Assembly: GCA_937959095.1 (NCBI GenBank)
Contig: CALGLY010000547.1
Coordinates: 1-5,506 of the forward strand
From: an uncultured Saprospiraceae bacterium
Lineage (GTDB): Bacteria > Bacteroidota > Bacteroidia > Chitinophagales > Saprospiraceae
Length of the DNA: 5,506 nucleotides
Direction of reading: 5' to 3'
Shown: positions 1 through 5,506 of the stretch, piece after piece
Position numbering within the stretch: position 1 is the first letter of the stretch
How the letters are laid out: every line of letters begins with the position of its first letter
Program-made: the position numbers and the translations under genes
Notes under the pieces: model-generated
What the model was told of the DNA's origin: nothing
Databases searched by the model: none
The model's input: only the letters and a program-made list of their open reading frames with translations

Positions 1-1485
1 TCCGGAGGGATTTTTAATGGAAATGGAATCACACAAGATGGCACCTTCAAACCTAGCGATGTAGTAGAAGGTCCAACCACAATCACCTATCGTTTTCTTG
101 ATGGAAGTGGTTGCGAACAGATAGATACGGTGATGACCGAGGTAATCGCCTTGCCTGTTGCCCCTATCTTAGATTGCTCCAATCTGACAAATTCTTCTGC
201 TTCCTTCGTTTGGTCGCACCCCAATCCTGATACGCGTTTTCAATATGCTGTCAGTATCAATGGAGGCGATTTTTCAACGCCTGTAGTTACTACCGAAACA
301 AGCTTTACACAAACCAATCTTACATCAGGAACGACGGTCACTATCCGCCTTTCTGCCTTGAGCGATGTTGCTTGTGGCATTAGCGAACCCGTGTCCTTTA
401 CTTGCACCACGCAAGATTGCCCGCCTGTGGAAGCACCTACGGTAAGCTGTGGCATGAGTACGCCTTCTTCCGTTTCCTTCGCTTGGATGCACCCTGACCC
501 TGCGGCAGAATTTGAATATTCTATTAGTATTGATGGCGGTTTATTTTCTCAACCAATACTGACGACAGAACGCATGATTACGCAAGCTAACCTAGTAGAA
601 AATGCAGAAGTCCTCCTTCGCATAGCTACTTTAGGTACATTGGGTTGTCCCAATAGCGAACTGATAGAGTTTAGTTGCGTGGCTTCGGCTTGTGCTAGTA
701 TTGTGATTACAATTGATCCCATAGCGCCTATTTGCTTAGGTATGGATGAGGATTTAATAGATTTAGTAGCCAATTTCCCTGATATTATTGATGTGGCGAG
801 TTTTGACTGGAACGGGCCAGGTGTGATAGGCGCAGTCTTCGACCCAACCGCTCCGACTTTGACGGAAGGCACTATCGAAATTCGCTACGAACTTACCGCT
901 GTAAATGGTTGTGTTTATGAAGCCACTACCGAGGTCGAGTTGACAGAATGTGGTGATGCTGCTCTAGCTGGAACAATCCAAACAGAGGACGGACGCGGCG
1001 TAAATGCTATAAATGTCGAACTTATCGGAGAAGTTGTACAAACTACCCAAACGGATACCAATGGAACGTATAGCTTCAATAATGTAGAATCAGGAACGGA
1101 TTATAGCATGCGCCTTAGCCGCGATGATTTCGTGCTGAATGGCGTATCGGTCTTTGATATTGTATTGATTCGAAAACATATTTTAGGACTAGAACGAATC
1201 ACCAATCCATATAAATTATTAGCAGCAGATGTGAATAATTCGGAAGATATTACGGTCTTCGATTTAGTGGGAATACAGCAAGTCTTATTAAATATAGAAC
1301 CTGCCTTTCCTATAGGTGTTTCTTGGCGATTTATCGCGGCAGATTATGTATTTCCCGACCCTAGCAATCCTTGGTCGGAACCCATTCCTGATGCTTCGCA
1401 AGGCTTTGATGTGTTAGGGCTGACACAGCGTAGTTTCATCGCTATAAAAATGGGTGATGTGAATGGAAATGTGTTGGTGGATTAG
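1..1485 (+). CDS. Large secreted modular protein with FN3-like, Ig-like, CnaB-like and dockerin-like domains (5' end outside window)
   Basis: The frame is open from base 1 to the TAG at 1483-1485, giving the last 494 residues of a longer protein. The GTG and ATG at 130-135 are internal, because the 43 residues before them form the end of an Ig-like domain (GGIFNGNGI, later TYRFLDGSGC). Numbering from base 1, the order is: Ig-like (about 1-53); two FN3-like repeats (about 54-233) sharing WxHPxP, SIxGGxFSxP and TTE; a second Ig-like domain (about 234-318, FDWNGPGV, VNGC); a CnaB/carboxypeptidase-regulatory-like beta-sandwich (about 319-375, with DTNGTYSFNNV); then a dockerin-like region (about 380-435) with one good 12-residue calcium loop (DVNNSEDITVFD), and a final GDVNGN. 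The protein is probably extracellular, in adhesion or matrix binding; this is inferred from architecture. It ends straight after GDVNGNVLVD, with no recognisable type IX secretion C-terminal domain. There are no catalytic motifs in the visible part. Confidence 0.88.
   Translation, partial: SGGIFNGNGITQDGTFKPSDVVEGPTTITYRFLDGSGCEQIDTVMTEVIALPVAPILDCSNLTNSSASFVWSHPNPDTRFQYAVSINGGDFSTPVVTTETSFTQTNLTSGTTVTIRLSALSDVACGISEPVSFTCTTQDCPPVEAPTVSCGMSTPSSVSFAWMHPDPAAEFEYSISIDGGLFSQPILTTERMITQANLVENAEVLLRIATLGTLGCPNSELIEFSCVASACASIVITIDPIAPICLGMDEDLIDLVANFPDIIDVASFDWNGPGVIGAVFDPTAPTLTEGTIEIRYELTAVNGCVYEATTEVELTECGDAALAGTIQTEDGRGVNAINVELIGEVVQTTQTDTNGTYSFNNVESGTDYSMRLSRDDFVLNGVSVFDIVLIRKHILGLERITNPYKLLAADVNNSEDITVFDLVGIQQVLLNIEPAFPIGVSWRFIAADYVFPDPSNPWSEPIPDASQGFDVLGLTQRSFIAIKMGDVNGNVLVD
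160..699 (+). repeat. Two tandem fibronectin-III-like domain repeats inside the modular protein
   Basis: Two copies of a roughly 91-residue (273-base) unit lie end to end, the first at 160-432 and the second at 433-699. Shared positions include AP at the start, W-x-H-P-x-P, F-x-Y, S-I-x-G-G-x-F-S-x-P, T-T-E, T-Q-x-N-L, an R in the penultimate strand region, and S-E-x-x-x-F-x-C at the end. DNA identity is clearly lower than protein-pattern identity, so this is an old domain duplication and not a recent one. Each unit has paired cysteines (DC/SC near the start, FTC/FSC near the end) that could form disulfides outside the cell. The FN3-like label is inferred from length and strand pattern. Confidence 0.7.
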
Positions 1486-1512
1486 ATTTTTTTTTAAAAT
1501 ATTGTAACTTGC

Positions 1513-1555
1513 CTAAAGCCTGATAGTCGATTTCGATACGATTATCAGGCTTTAG
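1513..1555 (+). terminator. Strong hairpin between the modular protein and glsA, likely terminator
   Basis: Arms 1513-1529 and 1539-1555 pair over 17 positions with a single G-U wobble (CTAAAGCCTGATAGTCG against CGATTATCAGGCTTTAG) around a 9-base loop. It starts 28 bases after the stop codon of the upstream gene. No clear T-run follows the right arm; a run of nine T lies before the hairpin at 1487-1495. A transcript-ending or 3'-protecting role is therefore inferred from position and stem strength, not from a classic U-tract. Because only 22 bases separate it from the glsA ATG, it could instead lie in a glsA leader. Confidence 0.6.
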
Positions 1556-1577
1556 TATTATATGAAATGAAGAACAA

Positions 1578-2492
1578 ATGAACTATAAAAAAGTACTAGG
1601 AGAAGTCTATCAGCAAGTGAATAAGCTAGAAGATAAAGGGACACTAGCCTCTTACATTCCTGAATTGGCTCATGTGGATGCAAATAATTTTGGGGTTCAT
1701 ATCTCTACCGTTACAGGCTTCCACTATGGTTTAGGCAGTTTTCAGAAAAAATTCTCTATTCAGAGTGTTGCAAAAGTATTTTCTCTTTGTTTAGCGTATA
1801 AAATGCTTGGCGAAAATATTTGGACGCGCTTGGGCGTAGAGCCTTCGGGGACAGGGTTCAATTCGCTTGTTCAGCTTGAAAAAGATAAAGGAATACCCCG
1901 AAACCCTTTTCTAAATGCAGGGGCATTAGTCATTTCGGATATTCTTATCAGCAATTTAGAGCATCCGAAAGAAGAACTCCTATCCTTCATTAAAAGCCTA
2001 TCCAAAAATAAAGACATCCAGTATTCTGCTACCATTGCTGCTTCCGAAAAATCCGTAGGTTATCGAAATGTAGCCTTATGTAATTTCATCAAATCCTTTG
2101 GAAATATTGAAAATGAGCCTAGTGTTGTCCTCGATTTCTATTTTGATTTATGTTCTTTGGAAGTGAGTTGTGAGCAGCTATCGGAGATGGTTTTGTTTTT
2201 AGCCAATAATGGCAAAACATTAGAAGATAACAATGAAATATTGACAAAAAGCCAGTCTAAAAGAATAAATGCCCTCCTGCAAACCTGTGGTTTCTATGAT
2301 GAATCTGGAGAATTTGCCTTCAAGGTCGGCTTGCCAGGCAAAAGTGGCGTGGGCGGCGGAATTATAGCGATACACCCCAAGCAATATGCAATTGCTGTAT
2401 GGAGTCCGAAACTAAATGAAAAAGGAAATTCGTACAGAGGAATGCGGTTTTTGGAGGAATTTACAACCCTATCTGAACGCTCTATATTTTGA
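1578..2492 (+). CDS. glsA: Glutaminase (class A, beta-lactamase-like fold), EC 3.5.1.2
   Basis: This protein should hydrolyse L-glutamine to L-glutamate and ammonia in the cytoplasm; it has no signal peptide. Its 304 residues match the usual size of bacterial glutaminases (about 305-310). The catalytic S-x-x-K is Ser63-Val-Ala-Lys66 within FSIQSVAKVF. Other family landmarks follow in order: GTGFNSLVQLE (91-101), RNPFLNAGAL (108-117, Asn113), Glu157 and Asn164 seven residues apart, DFYF (186-189, Tyr188), Tyr240 in GFYDESG, and GKSGVGGGI (254-262, Val258). Spacings such as Tyr240 to Val258 agree with human GLS residues Tyr466 and Val484, so the active site looks complete. The ATG at 1578 is preferred because it gives the normal N-terminal length; the upstream region is A-rich with no strong Shine-Dalgarno. 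It is flanked by hairpins on both sides and is probably a single-gene unit. Glutamine catabolism is the default role; acid resistance as for E. coli YbaS is possible but unsupported, since no transporter is adjacent. Confidence 0.95.
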   Translation: MNYKKVLGEVYQQVNKLEDKGTLASYIPELAHVDANNFGVHISTVTGFHYGLGSFQKKFSIQSVAKVFSLCLAYKMLGENIWTRLGVEPSGTGFNSLVQLEKDKGIPRNPFLNAGALVISDILISNLEHPKEELLSFIKSLSKNKDIQYSATIAASEKSVGYRNVALCNFIKSFGNIENEPSVVLDFYFDLCSLEVSCEQLSEMVLFLANNGKTLEDNNEILTKSQSKRINALLQTCGFYDESGEFAFKVGLPGKSGVGGGIIAIHPKQYAIAVWSPKLNEKGNSYRGMRFLEEFTTLSERSIF

Positions 2493-2494
2493 TA

Positions 2495-2531
2495 GATTAA
2501 GCAGATTATCATTTGGATAATCTACTTAATC
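2495..2531 (+). terminator. Hairpin directly after glsA, likely transcript end
   Basis: Arms 2495-2510 and 2516-2531 (GATTAAGCAGATTATC against GATAATCTACTTAATC) pair at 15 of 16 positions around a 5-base loop, two bases past the glsA TGA. The one mismatch is C-A in a + strand transcript and would be a G-U wobble in a - strand transcript. There is no T-run after the stem, so factor-independent termination is uncertain, but the position fits a 3'-end structure. A third copy of the arm end (GATTAAG at 2549-2555) could compete for pairing with 2525-2531. Confidence 0.55.
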
Positions 2532-2629
2532 GCTTGCCATCAGATAAGGATTAAGACTAAAAAGCACCTTTTTATAAACTTGATTGTTACTAATGACATC
2601 TTCATTTCTAAACAATTTCACAGCAACAT

Positions 2630-3247
2630 ATGCAAGCCTTTTTAGAATATCTTAAACGCTATATCGACTTAACACCAGAGGAAGAAACAGCGGTAGCAGC
2701 CAAACTAAAACACAGAAGTTATTTGAAAGGGCAGTACCTCGTGCAAAGCGGTGATGTGTGCCGATATCAAAGTTTTGTGGTGTCAGGAAAGGTACGTACC
2801 TTTTATTTAGATGCCAATGGGAACGAGCATATCGTCCTATTCGGAATAGAAAACTGGTGGGCGGCGGATTTAGGCAGTTTCATTAGCCAAACGCCTGCCG
2901 ATTTTGATGTACAATGCCTAGAAAACACCGAAGTGATTCAATTTTCCCATGCCGATACAGAAGAACTCTATAAGGCTGTACCAAAGATGGAACGCTTCTT
3001 TCGATTGATTATCCAAAATGCCTACGTGACAGCCCAAAAACGAATCGTTCGCAATTATTCTTTATCTGCCCTAGATCGCTATGTGCTTTTTTGTGAAGAC
3101 TATCCTGAAATCTCGCAGCGTGTTCCACAATACATGATTGCTTCCTATCTGGGCATCACGAAAGAATTTTTGAGTAGTATTCGGAGTCAGATTGCTAAAA
3201 AAAGTAGTTCTCCGACAAATCCCGTGACGAAGCCGAAGAAAAAGTAA
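2630..3247 (+). CDS. Crp/Fnr-family transcriptional regulator
   Basis: This is a 205-residue regulator with a cyclic-nucleotide-binding-like beta-barrel at about 25-115 (YLKGQYLVQSGD at 31-42, FVVSGKVRTFY at 49-59, FGIENWWAAD at 71-80), a long dimer helix at about 115-145, and a short C-terminal helix-turn-helix at about 162-190 (QYMIASYLGITKEFLSSIRS). Length and layout match the small Crp-like regulators common in Bacteroidota. The RxA phosphate-binding motif of true cAMP-binding Crp is not evident, and the three cysteines (44, 96, 155) are not arranged like the Fnr iron-sulfur cluster, so the effector is unknown. Residues 193-205, a basic tail ending KPKKK, extend past the expected end of the fold and are encoded by one arm of a long inverted repeat. 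The ATG at 2630 gives a normal N-terminus. It lies just upstream of the YceI-pirin genes, which makes it their likely regulator, by inference. Confidence 0.9.
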   Translation: MQAFLEYLKRYIDLTPEEETAVAAKLKHRSYLKGQYLVQSGDVCRYQSFVVSGKVRTFYLDANGNEHIVLFGIENWWAADLGSFISQTPADFDVQCLENTEVIQFSHADTEELYKAVPKMERFFRLIIQNAYVTAQKRIVRNYSLSALDRYVLFCEDYPEISQRVPQYMIASYLGITKEFLSSIRSQIAKKSSSPTNPVTKPKKK

Positions 3248-3314
3248 TCGCAACACTACTTTACAGGCGTTTTTGCAATTACTTTTTCTTCGTCCACGGG
3301 ATTTGTCAGAGAAC
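3207..3314. repeat. Long imperfect inverted repeat overlapping the end of the Crp-like gene
   Basis: The left arm is 3207-3253 and the right arm 3273-3314, with a 19-base loop at 3254-3272. Paired blocks, from outside in, are 3207-3212 with 3309-3314 (6 bp), 3214-3226 with 3295-3307 (13 bp), 3234-3248 with 3278-3292 (15 bp) and 3250-3253 with 3273-3276 (4 bp). This gives 38 pairs, interrupted by two C-A mismatches and an asymmetric internal loop (7 bases at 3227-3233 against 2 at 3293-3294). The left arm carries the last 13 codons and stop of the regulator. It is much longer than a terminator needs, so an inserted palindromic repeat (REP- or MITE-like) or a local inverted duplication is possible. 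No transposase is visible. Confidence 0.8.
3244..3290 (+). terminator. Intrinsic-terminator-like core after the Crp-like gene
   Basis: Within the longer inverted repeat, GTAATCGCAA (3244-3253) pairs with TTGCAATTAC (3273-3282), with one C-A mismatch, and is followed at once by TTTTTCTT (3283-3290). Stem plus T-run is the standard factor-independent layout. The stem begins in the last codon and contains the TAA stop (3245-3247). The 19-base loop is long and the stem is weak, so efficiency is uncertain unless the outer arms also contribute. Confidence 0.55.
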
Positions 3315-3318
3315 GAAA

Positions 3319-3338
3319 AAGTTAACCTATCTTAACTT
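3319..3338. promoter_or_regulatory. Candidate Crp/Fnr-type operator, AAGTTAA-N6-TTAACTT
   Basis: Two perfect 7-bp arms (3319-3325 and 3332-3338) flank a 6-base spacer. The arm-spacer geometry resembles E. coli Crp sites (TGTGA-N6-TCACA), with different bases. It lies between a Crp-like gene and a putative operon and is centred about 60 bases upstream of the promoter-like element at 3381-3388, a position compatible with class I activation. Binding is inferred from geometry and context only. Confidence 0.45.
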
Positions 3339-3363
3339 CCTTTCTTAATCTACCTTATTTTTC

Positions 3364-3388
3364 TTGGCTGTAGAATGGTGCAACTTTG
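3364..3388 (+). promoter_or_regulatory. Possible Bacteroidota-type promoter for the YceI-pirin operon
   Basis: CAACTTTG at 3381-3388 differs at one position from the Bacteroidota -7 consensus TAnnTTTG and is followed by CA, a context common in such promoters. A TTG at 3364-3366 could be the -33 element, but its 14-base spacing is shorter than usual. If used, transcription would start near 3392, leaving a leader of about 37 bases before the GTG at 3429. Confidence 0.4.
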
Positions 3389-3428
3389 CAGTGAACAATT
3401 TTTAAAAACAAATTAAATTTTTAGCAAC

Positions 3429-4007
3429 GTGAAAAATATAGTAGTAAGCACAGCCCTATTCACAATAATCGTTTTCTTCCAAAGTGTAATAATTCCTATT
3501 AGCGCGAACGCGCAAAAGGTAGCCGTAAAAAATAGCAAAATCGTTTGGAAAGGCTACAAAGTGGCTGGTTCTCATGAAGGGACTATTGATTTGAAATCAG
3601 GTTCACTCACCTTTGATGGAGATAAACTAACGGGCGGCGCATTTGTTTTGGACATGAACTCGCTATCATCTACCGACCTAAGTGGAGAATATAAAGGGAA
3701 ACTAGAAGGACATCTAAAGTCGGATGATTTCTTTGGTGTTGCCAAGTATCCAACGGCTGCCTTGAAGATTACGAAAGTAAAAAAGACGGGCAAAAATGCG
3801 TATAAAATCATAGGCGATCTTACCATCAAAGGCATTACGAATACGGTTAAGTTTCCTGCTTCTATTTATGGAAAAAAAGCAACAGGAACACTTAAAATTG
3901 ATAGAACGGAATTCAATGTGCAGTATGGTTCGGGGAGTTTCTTTGATAATCTAAAAGATAATTTGATTTACGATGAATTGGATTTGGTAGTGGATTTGGA
4001 ATTTTAA
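3429..4007 (+). CDS. Exported YceI-like family protein
   Basis: This 192-residue protein has a signal peptide: MKN, a hydrophobic core at about 4-24, and a likely cut after Ala-Asn-Ala28. The mature part (about 29-192) is a YceI-like lipocalin-type beta-barrel. Family landmarks are GSHEGTIDLKSG (47-58), FVLDMNSL (72-79), GHLKSDDFFGVAKYPTA (94-110), GDLTIKGITNTVKFPA (129-144) and IDRTEFNVQYGSGSFFDN (157-174). YceI proteins bind polyisoprenoid-like or other hydrophobic ligands in the periplasm; the ligand here is unknown. The start is GTG at 3429, since it immediately precedes Lys-Asn and the hydrophobic core and no upstream in-frame ATG gives a better signal peptide. The upstream sequence is A/T-rich, with AATTTTTA present twice. 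It is probably the first gene of an operon with the two pirins; the next start is 34 bases after its TAA. The possible promoter and dyad upstream suggest control by the adjacent Crp-like regulator. Confidence 0.92.
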   Translation: MKNIVVSTALFTIIVFFQSVIIPISANAQKVAVKNSKIVWKGYKVAGSHEGTIDLKSGSLTFDGDKLTGGAFVLDMNSLSSTDLSGEYKGKLEGHLKSDDFFGVAKYPTAALKITKVKKTGKNAYKIIGDLTIKGITNTVKFPASIYGKKATGTLKIDRTEFNVQYGSGSFFDNLKDNLIYDELDLVVDLEF

Positions 4008-4041
4008 AAATCAAGTTAAACACAGCATAAATACTCAAATC

Positions 4042-4926
4042 ATGGACAGAAAAAACTTTATCAAGAAGTCGCTACTTGCAGGTTTAGCAGGCACTGTTCT
4101 TCCTGCTAGTACCAAGGCAACAGAAGCAACTAAGACGACATCAACCTACGATAAATTAATGGAGCAAGTAGGCTTCAATCATTTACCAAACCAAGAAGAG
4201 GTCACGACTATGAATACCGTACTGCATAAAGCAAATACTAGAGGACACGCCAATCATGGTTGGTTGGATTCGCACCATTCGTTCAGCTTTGCGAACTACC
4301 GCAATCCAGAGCGCATGCACTTCGGGGTGCTGCGAGTACTAAATGATGATGTGGTAGCAGGCGGCAAGGGTTTTGGAAGACATCCGCATGATAATATGGA
4401 AATCATTTCTATTCCATTGGAAGGCGATTTGGAGCATCAGGATAGCATGGGAAATGTTGCAGTCATAAAGGAAGGCGATGTGCAAGCGATGAGTGCTGGT
4501 ACGGGCATTTACCATAGCGAATACAACAAAAATAAAGATAAGGCAGTCCGTTTCTTACAGATTTGGGTGTTTCCAAAATCGCGAAGCATTACACCTAATT
4601 ATACACAAATTTCTTTGAAGGAGATTGAAAAACAGAATGAATTCTATCAGGTTTTATCGCCTAGCAAAGAAGACCAGGGCGTATCAATTCATCAGGATGC
4701 TTGGTTTCATTTAGGTAAATTTGATAAAGAAACCGCAACCAATTACCGCATCAAGCAAGCAGGAAATGGCGTGTACGCTTTCATCTTGGAAGGCACGGCT
4801 ACCATAGCTGGACAAGCACTAGAAAAAAGAGATGGTTTTGGCATCTGGAATGTCAACGACTTTGATATAAAAGCTGGAAAAGATAGCCGCGTGTTGCTTA
4901 TGGAAGTACCGATGCAGCTCTCTTGA
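4042..4926 (+). CDS. Pirin-family bicupin with Tat-like N-terminal extension
   Basis: This is a 294-residue protein. Residues 57-294 are a full pirin, starting MNTVLHKANTRGHANHGW, where cytosolic YhaK/YhhW-type pirins normally begin. The N-terminal cupin carries the expected metal ligands His114, His116, His158 and Glu160, with the same 2-42-2 spacing as characterised pirins; the second cupin (about 210-294) has no such set, as is usual. Some family members show quercetin 2,3-dioxygenase activity, but the physiological substrate here is unknown. Residues 1-56 are extra: DRKNFIKKSLLAGLAG resembles a twin-arginine signal (n-region, FIK, short hydrophobic stretch), though it has Arg-Lys in place of Arg-Arg. 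Export to the periplasm, together with the exported YceI-like protein, is therefore plausible. An alternative start at Met57 (4210) would give a cytosolic form. The gene ends in tandem stops (TGA TAA, 4924-4929). It sits between YceI and a second pirin in the same probable operon. Confidence 0.93.
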   Translation: MDRKNFIKKSLLAGLAGTVLPASTKATEATKTTSTYDKLMEQVGFNHLPNQEEVTTMNTVLHKANTRGHANHGWLDSHHSFSFANYRNPERMHFGVLRVLNDDVVAGGKGFGRHPHDNMEIISIPLEGDLEHQDSMGNVAVIKEGDVQAMSAGTGIYHSEYNKNKDKAVRFLQIWVFPKSRSITPNYTQISLKEIEKQNEFYQVLSPSKEDQGVSIHQDAWFHLGKFDKETATNYRIKQAGNGVYAFILEGTATIAGQALEKRDGFGIWNVNDFDIKAGKDSRVLLMEVPMQLS

Positions 4927-4966
4927 TAAATGAGCGAATAAGATCAAGATCACACAAATAAAAATC

Positions 4967-5506
4967 ATGAAAAATAAATCCATTCAACAAATCATTCCGT
5001 CCCAAAAAGTAAATATGGGCGGACACATCATAGAGCAACCTCTACCAAACCAAACGATGGAACAATTGGATCCTTTTTTGCTTATTCATCATGCAGAGTG
5101 GGAACTAAAAGGCAATCAGCGACAGCAAGAAGTAGGTATCGGAGGGCATCCGCATCGAGGGTTTTCGCCAGTTACCTTTGTTTTTCAGGGCGATATCAGA
5201 CATCAAGATAGTTTCGGGAATGATGCAGTGGTACAGGCAGGTGGTACGCAATGGATGCACGCTGGCAAAGGCATTACACATAGTGAGCGACCGAGCAAAG
5301 AATTGGCACAGACGGGAGGCTTGCAGGAGATTATTCAGTTTTGGGTAAATTCTCCAGCAAAGCATAAAATGGAACAGCCTTATTATTTGCCGCTTTCCAA
5401 GGAAGAGACCCCTTCCATTGAGGGCGATAAATATAGCATACAAGTCGTAGCAGGCGATTACAAAGGAATAAAAGGCCCAGCCAAAGTCTTTTCTCCTATG
5501 CTCTTG
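4967..5506 (+). CDS. Second pirin-family protein (3' end outside window)
   Basis: The reading frame starts at ATG 4967, 40 bases after the previous pirin, and stays open to the end of the window, giving 180 residues. It has the pirin N-terminal cupin: DPFLLIHH (35-42), GGHPHRGFSPVTFVFQGD (59-76), HQDSFGN (79-85), QWMHAGKGITHSE (95-107). Putative metal ligands are His61, His63, His105 and Glu107, with the same spacing as in the neighbouring pirin. There is no signal peptide, so this one should be cytoplasmic. It is clearly divergent from the upstream pirin (GHPHRGF instead of RHPHDNM), so the pair represents two subfamilies and not a recent tandem duplication. About 100 residues, including most of the second cupin, should lie beyond the window. 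Its start follows an A-rich stretch (ACAAATAAAAATC), normal for this phylum. Co-transcription with the YceI and first pirin genes is likely. Confidence 0.92.
   Translation, partial: MKNKSIQQIIPSQKVNMGGHIIEQPLPNQTMEQLDPFLLIHHAEWELKGNQRQQEVGIGGHPHRGFSPVTFVFQGDIRHQDSFGNDAVVQAGGTQWMHAGKGITHSERPSKELAQTGGLQEIIQFWVNSPAKHKMEQPYYLPLSKEETPSIEGDKYSIQVVAGDYKGIKGPAKVFSPMLL

Noticed and set aside
240..872. Two - strand open frames opposite the FN3-like repeats (240-455, 549-872)
   Set aside because: They are antisense to a well-supported domain region and have no family features.
130..1485. A complete gene starting at the GTG/ATG at 130-135
   Set aside because: The frame is open back to base 1, and the upstream residues form the end of an Ig-like domain matching the one at about 781-940, so the start is internal to a longer gene.
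1501..1512. TAACTTG at 1505-1511 as a -7 promoter element for glsA
   Set aside because: It lacks one T of the TAnnTTTG consensus and has no convincing -33 partner, and the predicted start would cut into the hairpin at 1513-1555.
2630..3247. An oxygen-sensing Fnr assignment for the regulator
   Set aside because: There is no N-terminal cysteine cluster; the three cysteines are scattered through the protein.
3071..3256. 61-residue open frame on the - strand over the end of the Crp-like gene
   Set aside because: It is a shadow of the regulator and its inverted repeat, with an arginine-rich composition and no supporting motif.
3197..3322. AAAAAGT on both sides of the inverted repeat as a target-site duplication
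   Set aside because: A-runs are common here and AAAAAGT also occurs inside the left arm, so the match is not convincing evidence of transposition.
5105..5443. 112-residue open frame on the - strand
   Set aside because: It lies wholly antisense to the second pirin, whose motifs are clear, and its translation shows no recognisable domain.
4042..5506. Recent tandem duplication of one pirin gene
   Set aside because: The two proteins share ligand spacing but differ strongly in the surrounding residues, which indicates different subfamilies.

Overview
The window looks like a piece of a Bacteroidota chromosome, most likely from the Saprospiria or a related marine/aquatic group. The clues are moderate-to-low GC, A/T-rich translation starts without clear Shine-Dalgarno sequences, a TTTG-type -7 promoter element, and a large modular secreted protein whose C-terminal CnaB-like plus dockerin-like module is of a type I associate with Saprospiraceae-like proteins. 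All six genes lie on the + strand.

Layout. Positions 1-1485 hold the 3' end of a long extracellular protein: an Ig-like domain, two tandem fibronectin-III-like repeats, another Ig-like domain, a CnaB-like domain and a dockerin-like tail. A strong hairpin (1513-1555) separates it from a class A glutaminase gene (glsA, 1578-2492), which is followed by its own hairpin (2495-2531). Next comes a Crp/Fnr-family regulator (2630-3247), whose last 13 codons lie inside a long imperfect inverted repeat (3207-3314) that also contains a terminator-like structure. Downstream are a 20-bp perfect dyad of Crp-type geometry (3319-3338) and a possible promoter. These precede three closely spaced genes: an exported YceI-like protein (3429-4007), a pirin with a Tat-like N-terminal extension (4042-4926), and a second, divergent pirin that runs off the window (4967-5506).

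How they may work together. The last three genes have gaps of 34 and 40 bases and no visible terminator between them, so they probably form one operon. The adjacent Crp/Fnr protein is the obvious candidate regulator, and the dyad upstream of the operon is a candidate site for it. YceI and pirin proteins often occur near each other and near stress or redox genes, so a stress-response unit is a reasonable inference but is not shown by the sequence. The adhesin-like protein and the glutaminase seem to be independent units. No RNA gene, CRISPR array, transposase or other clear mobile element was seen. No gene-free stretch exceeds 300 bases.
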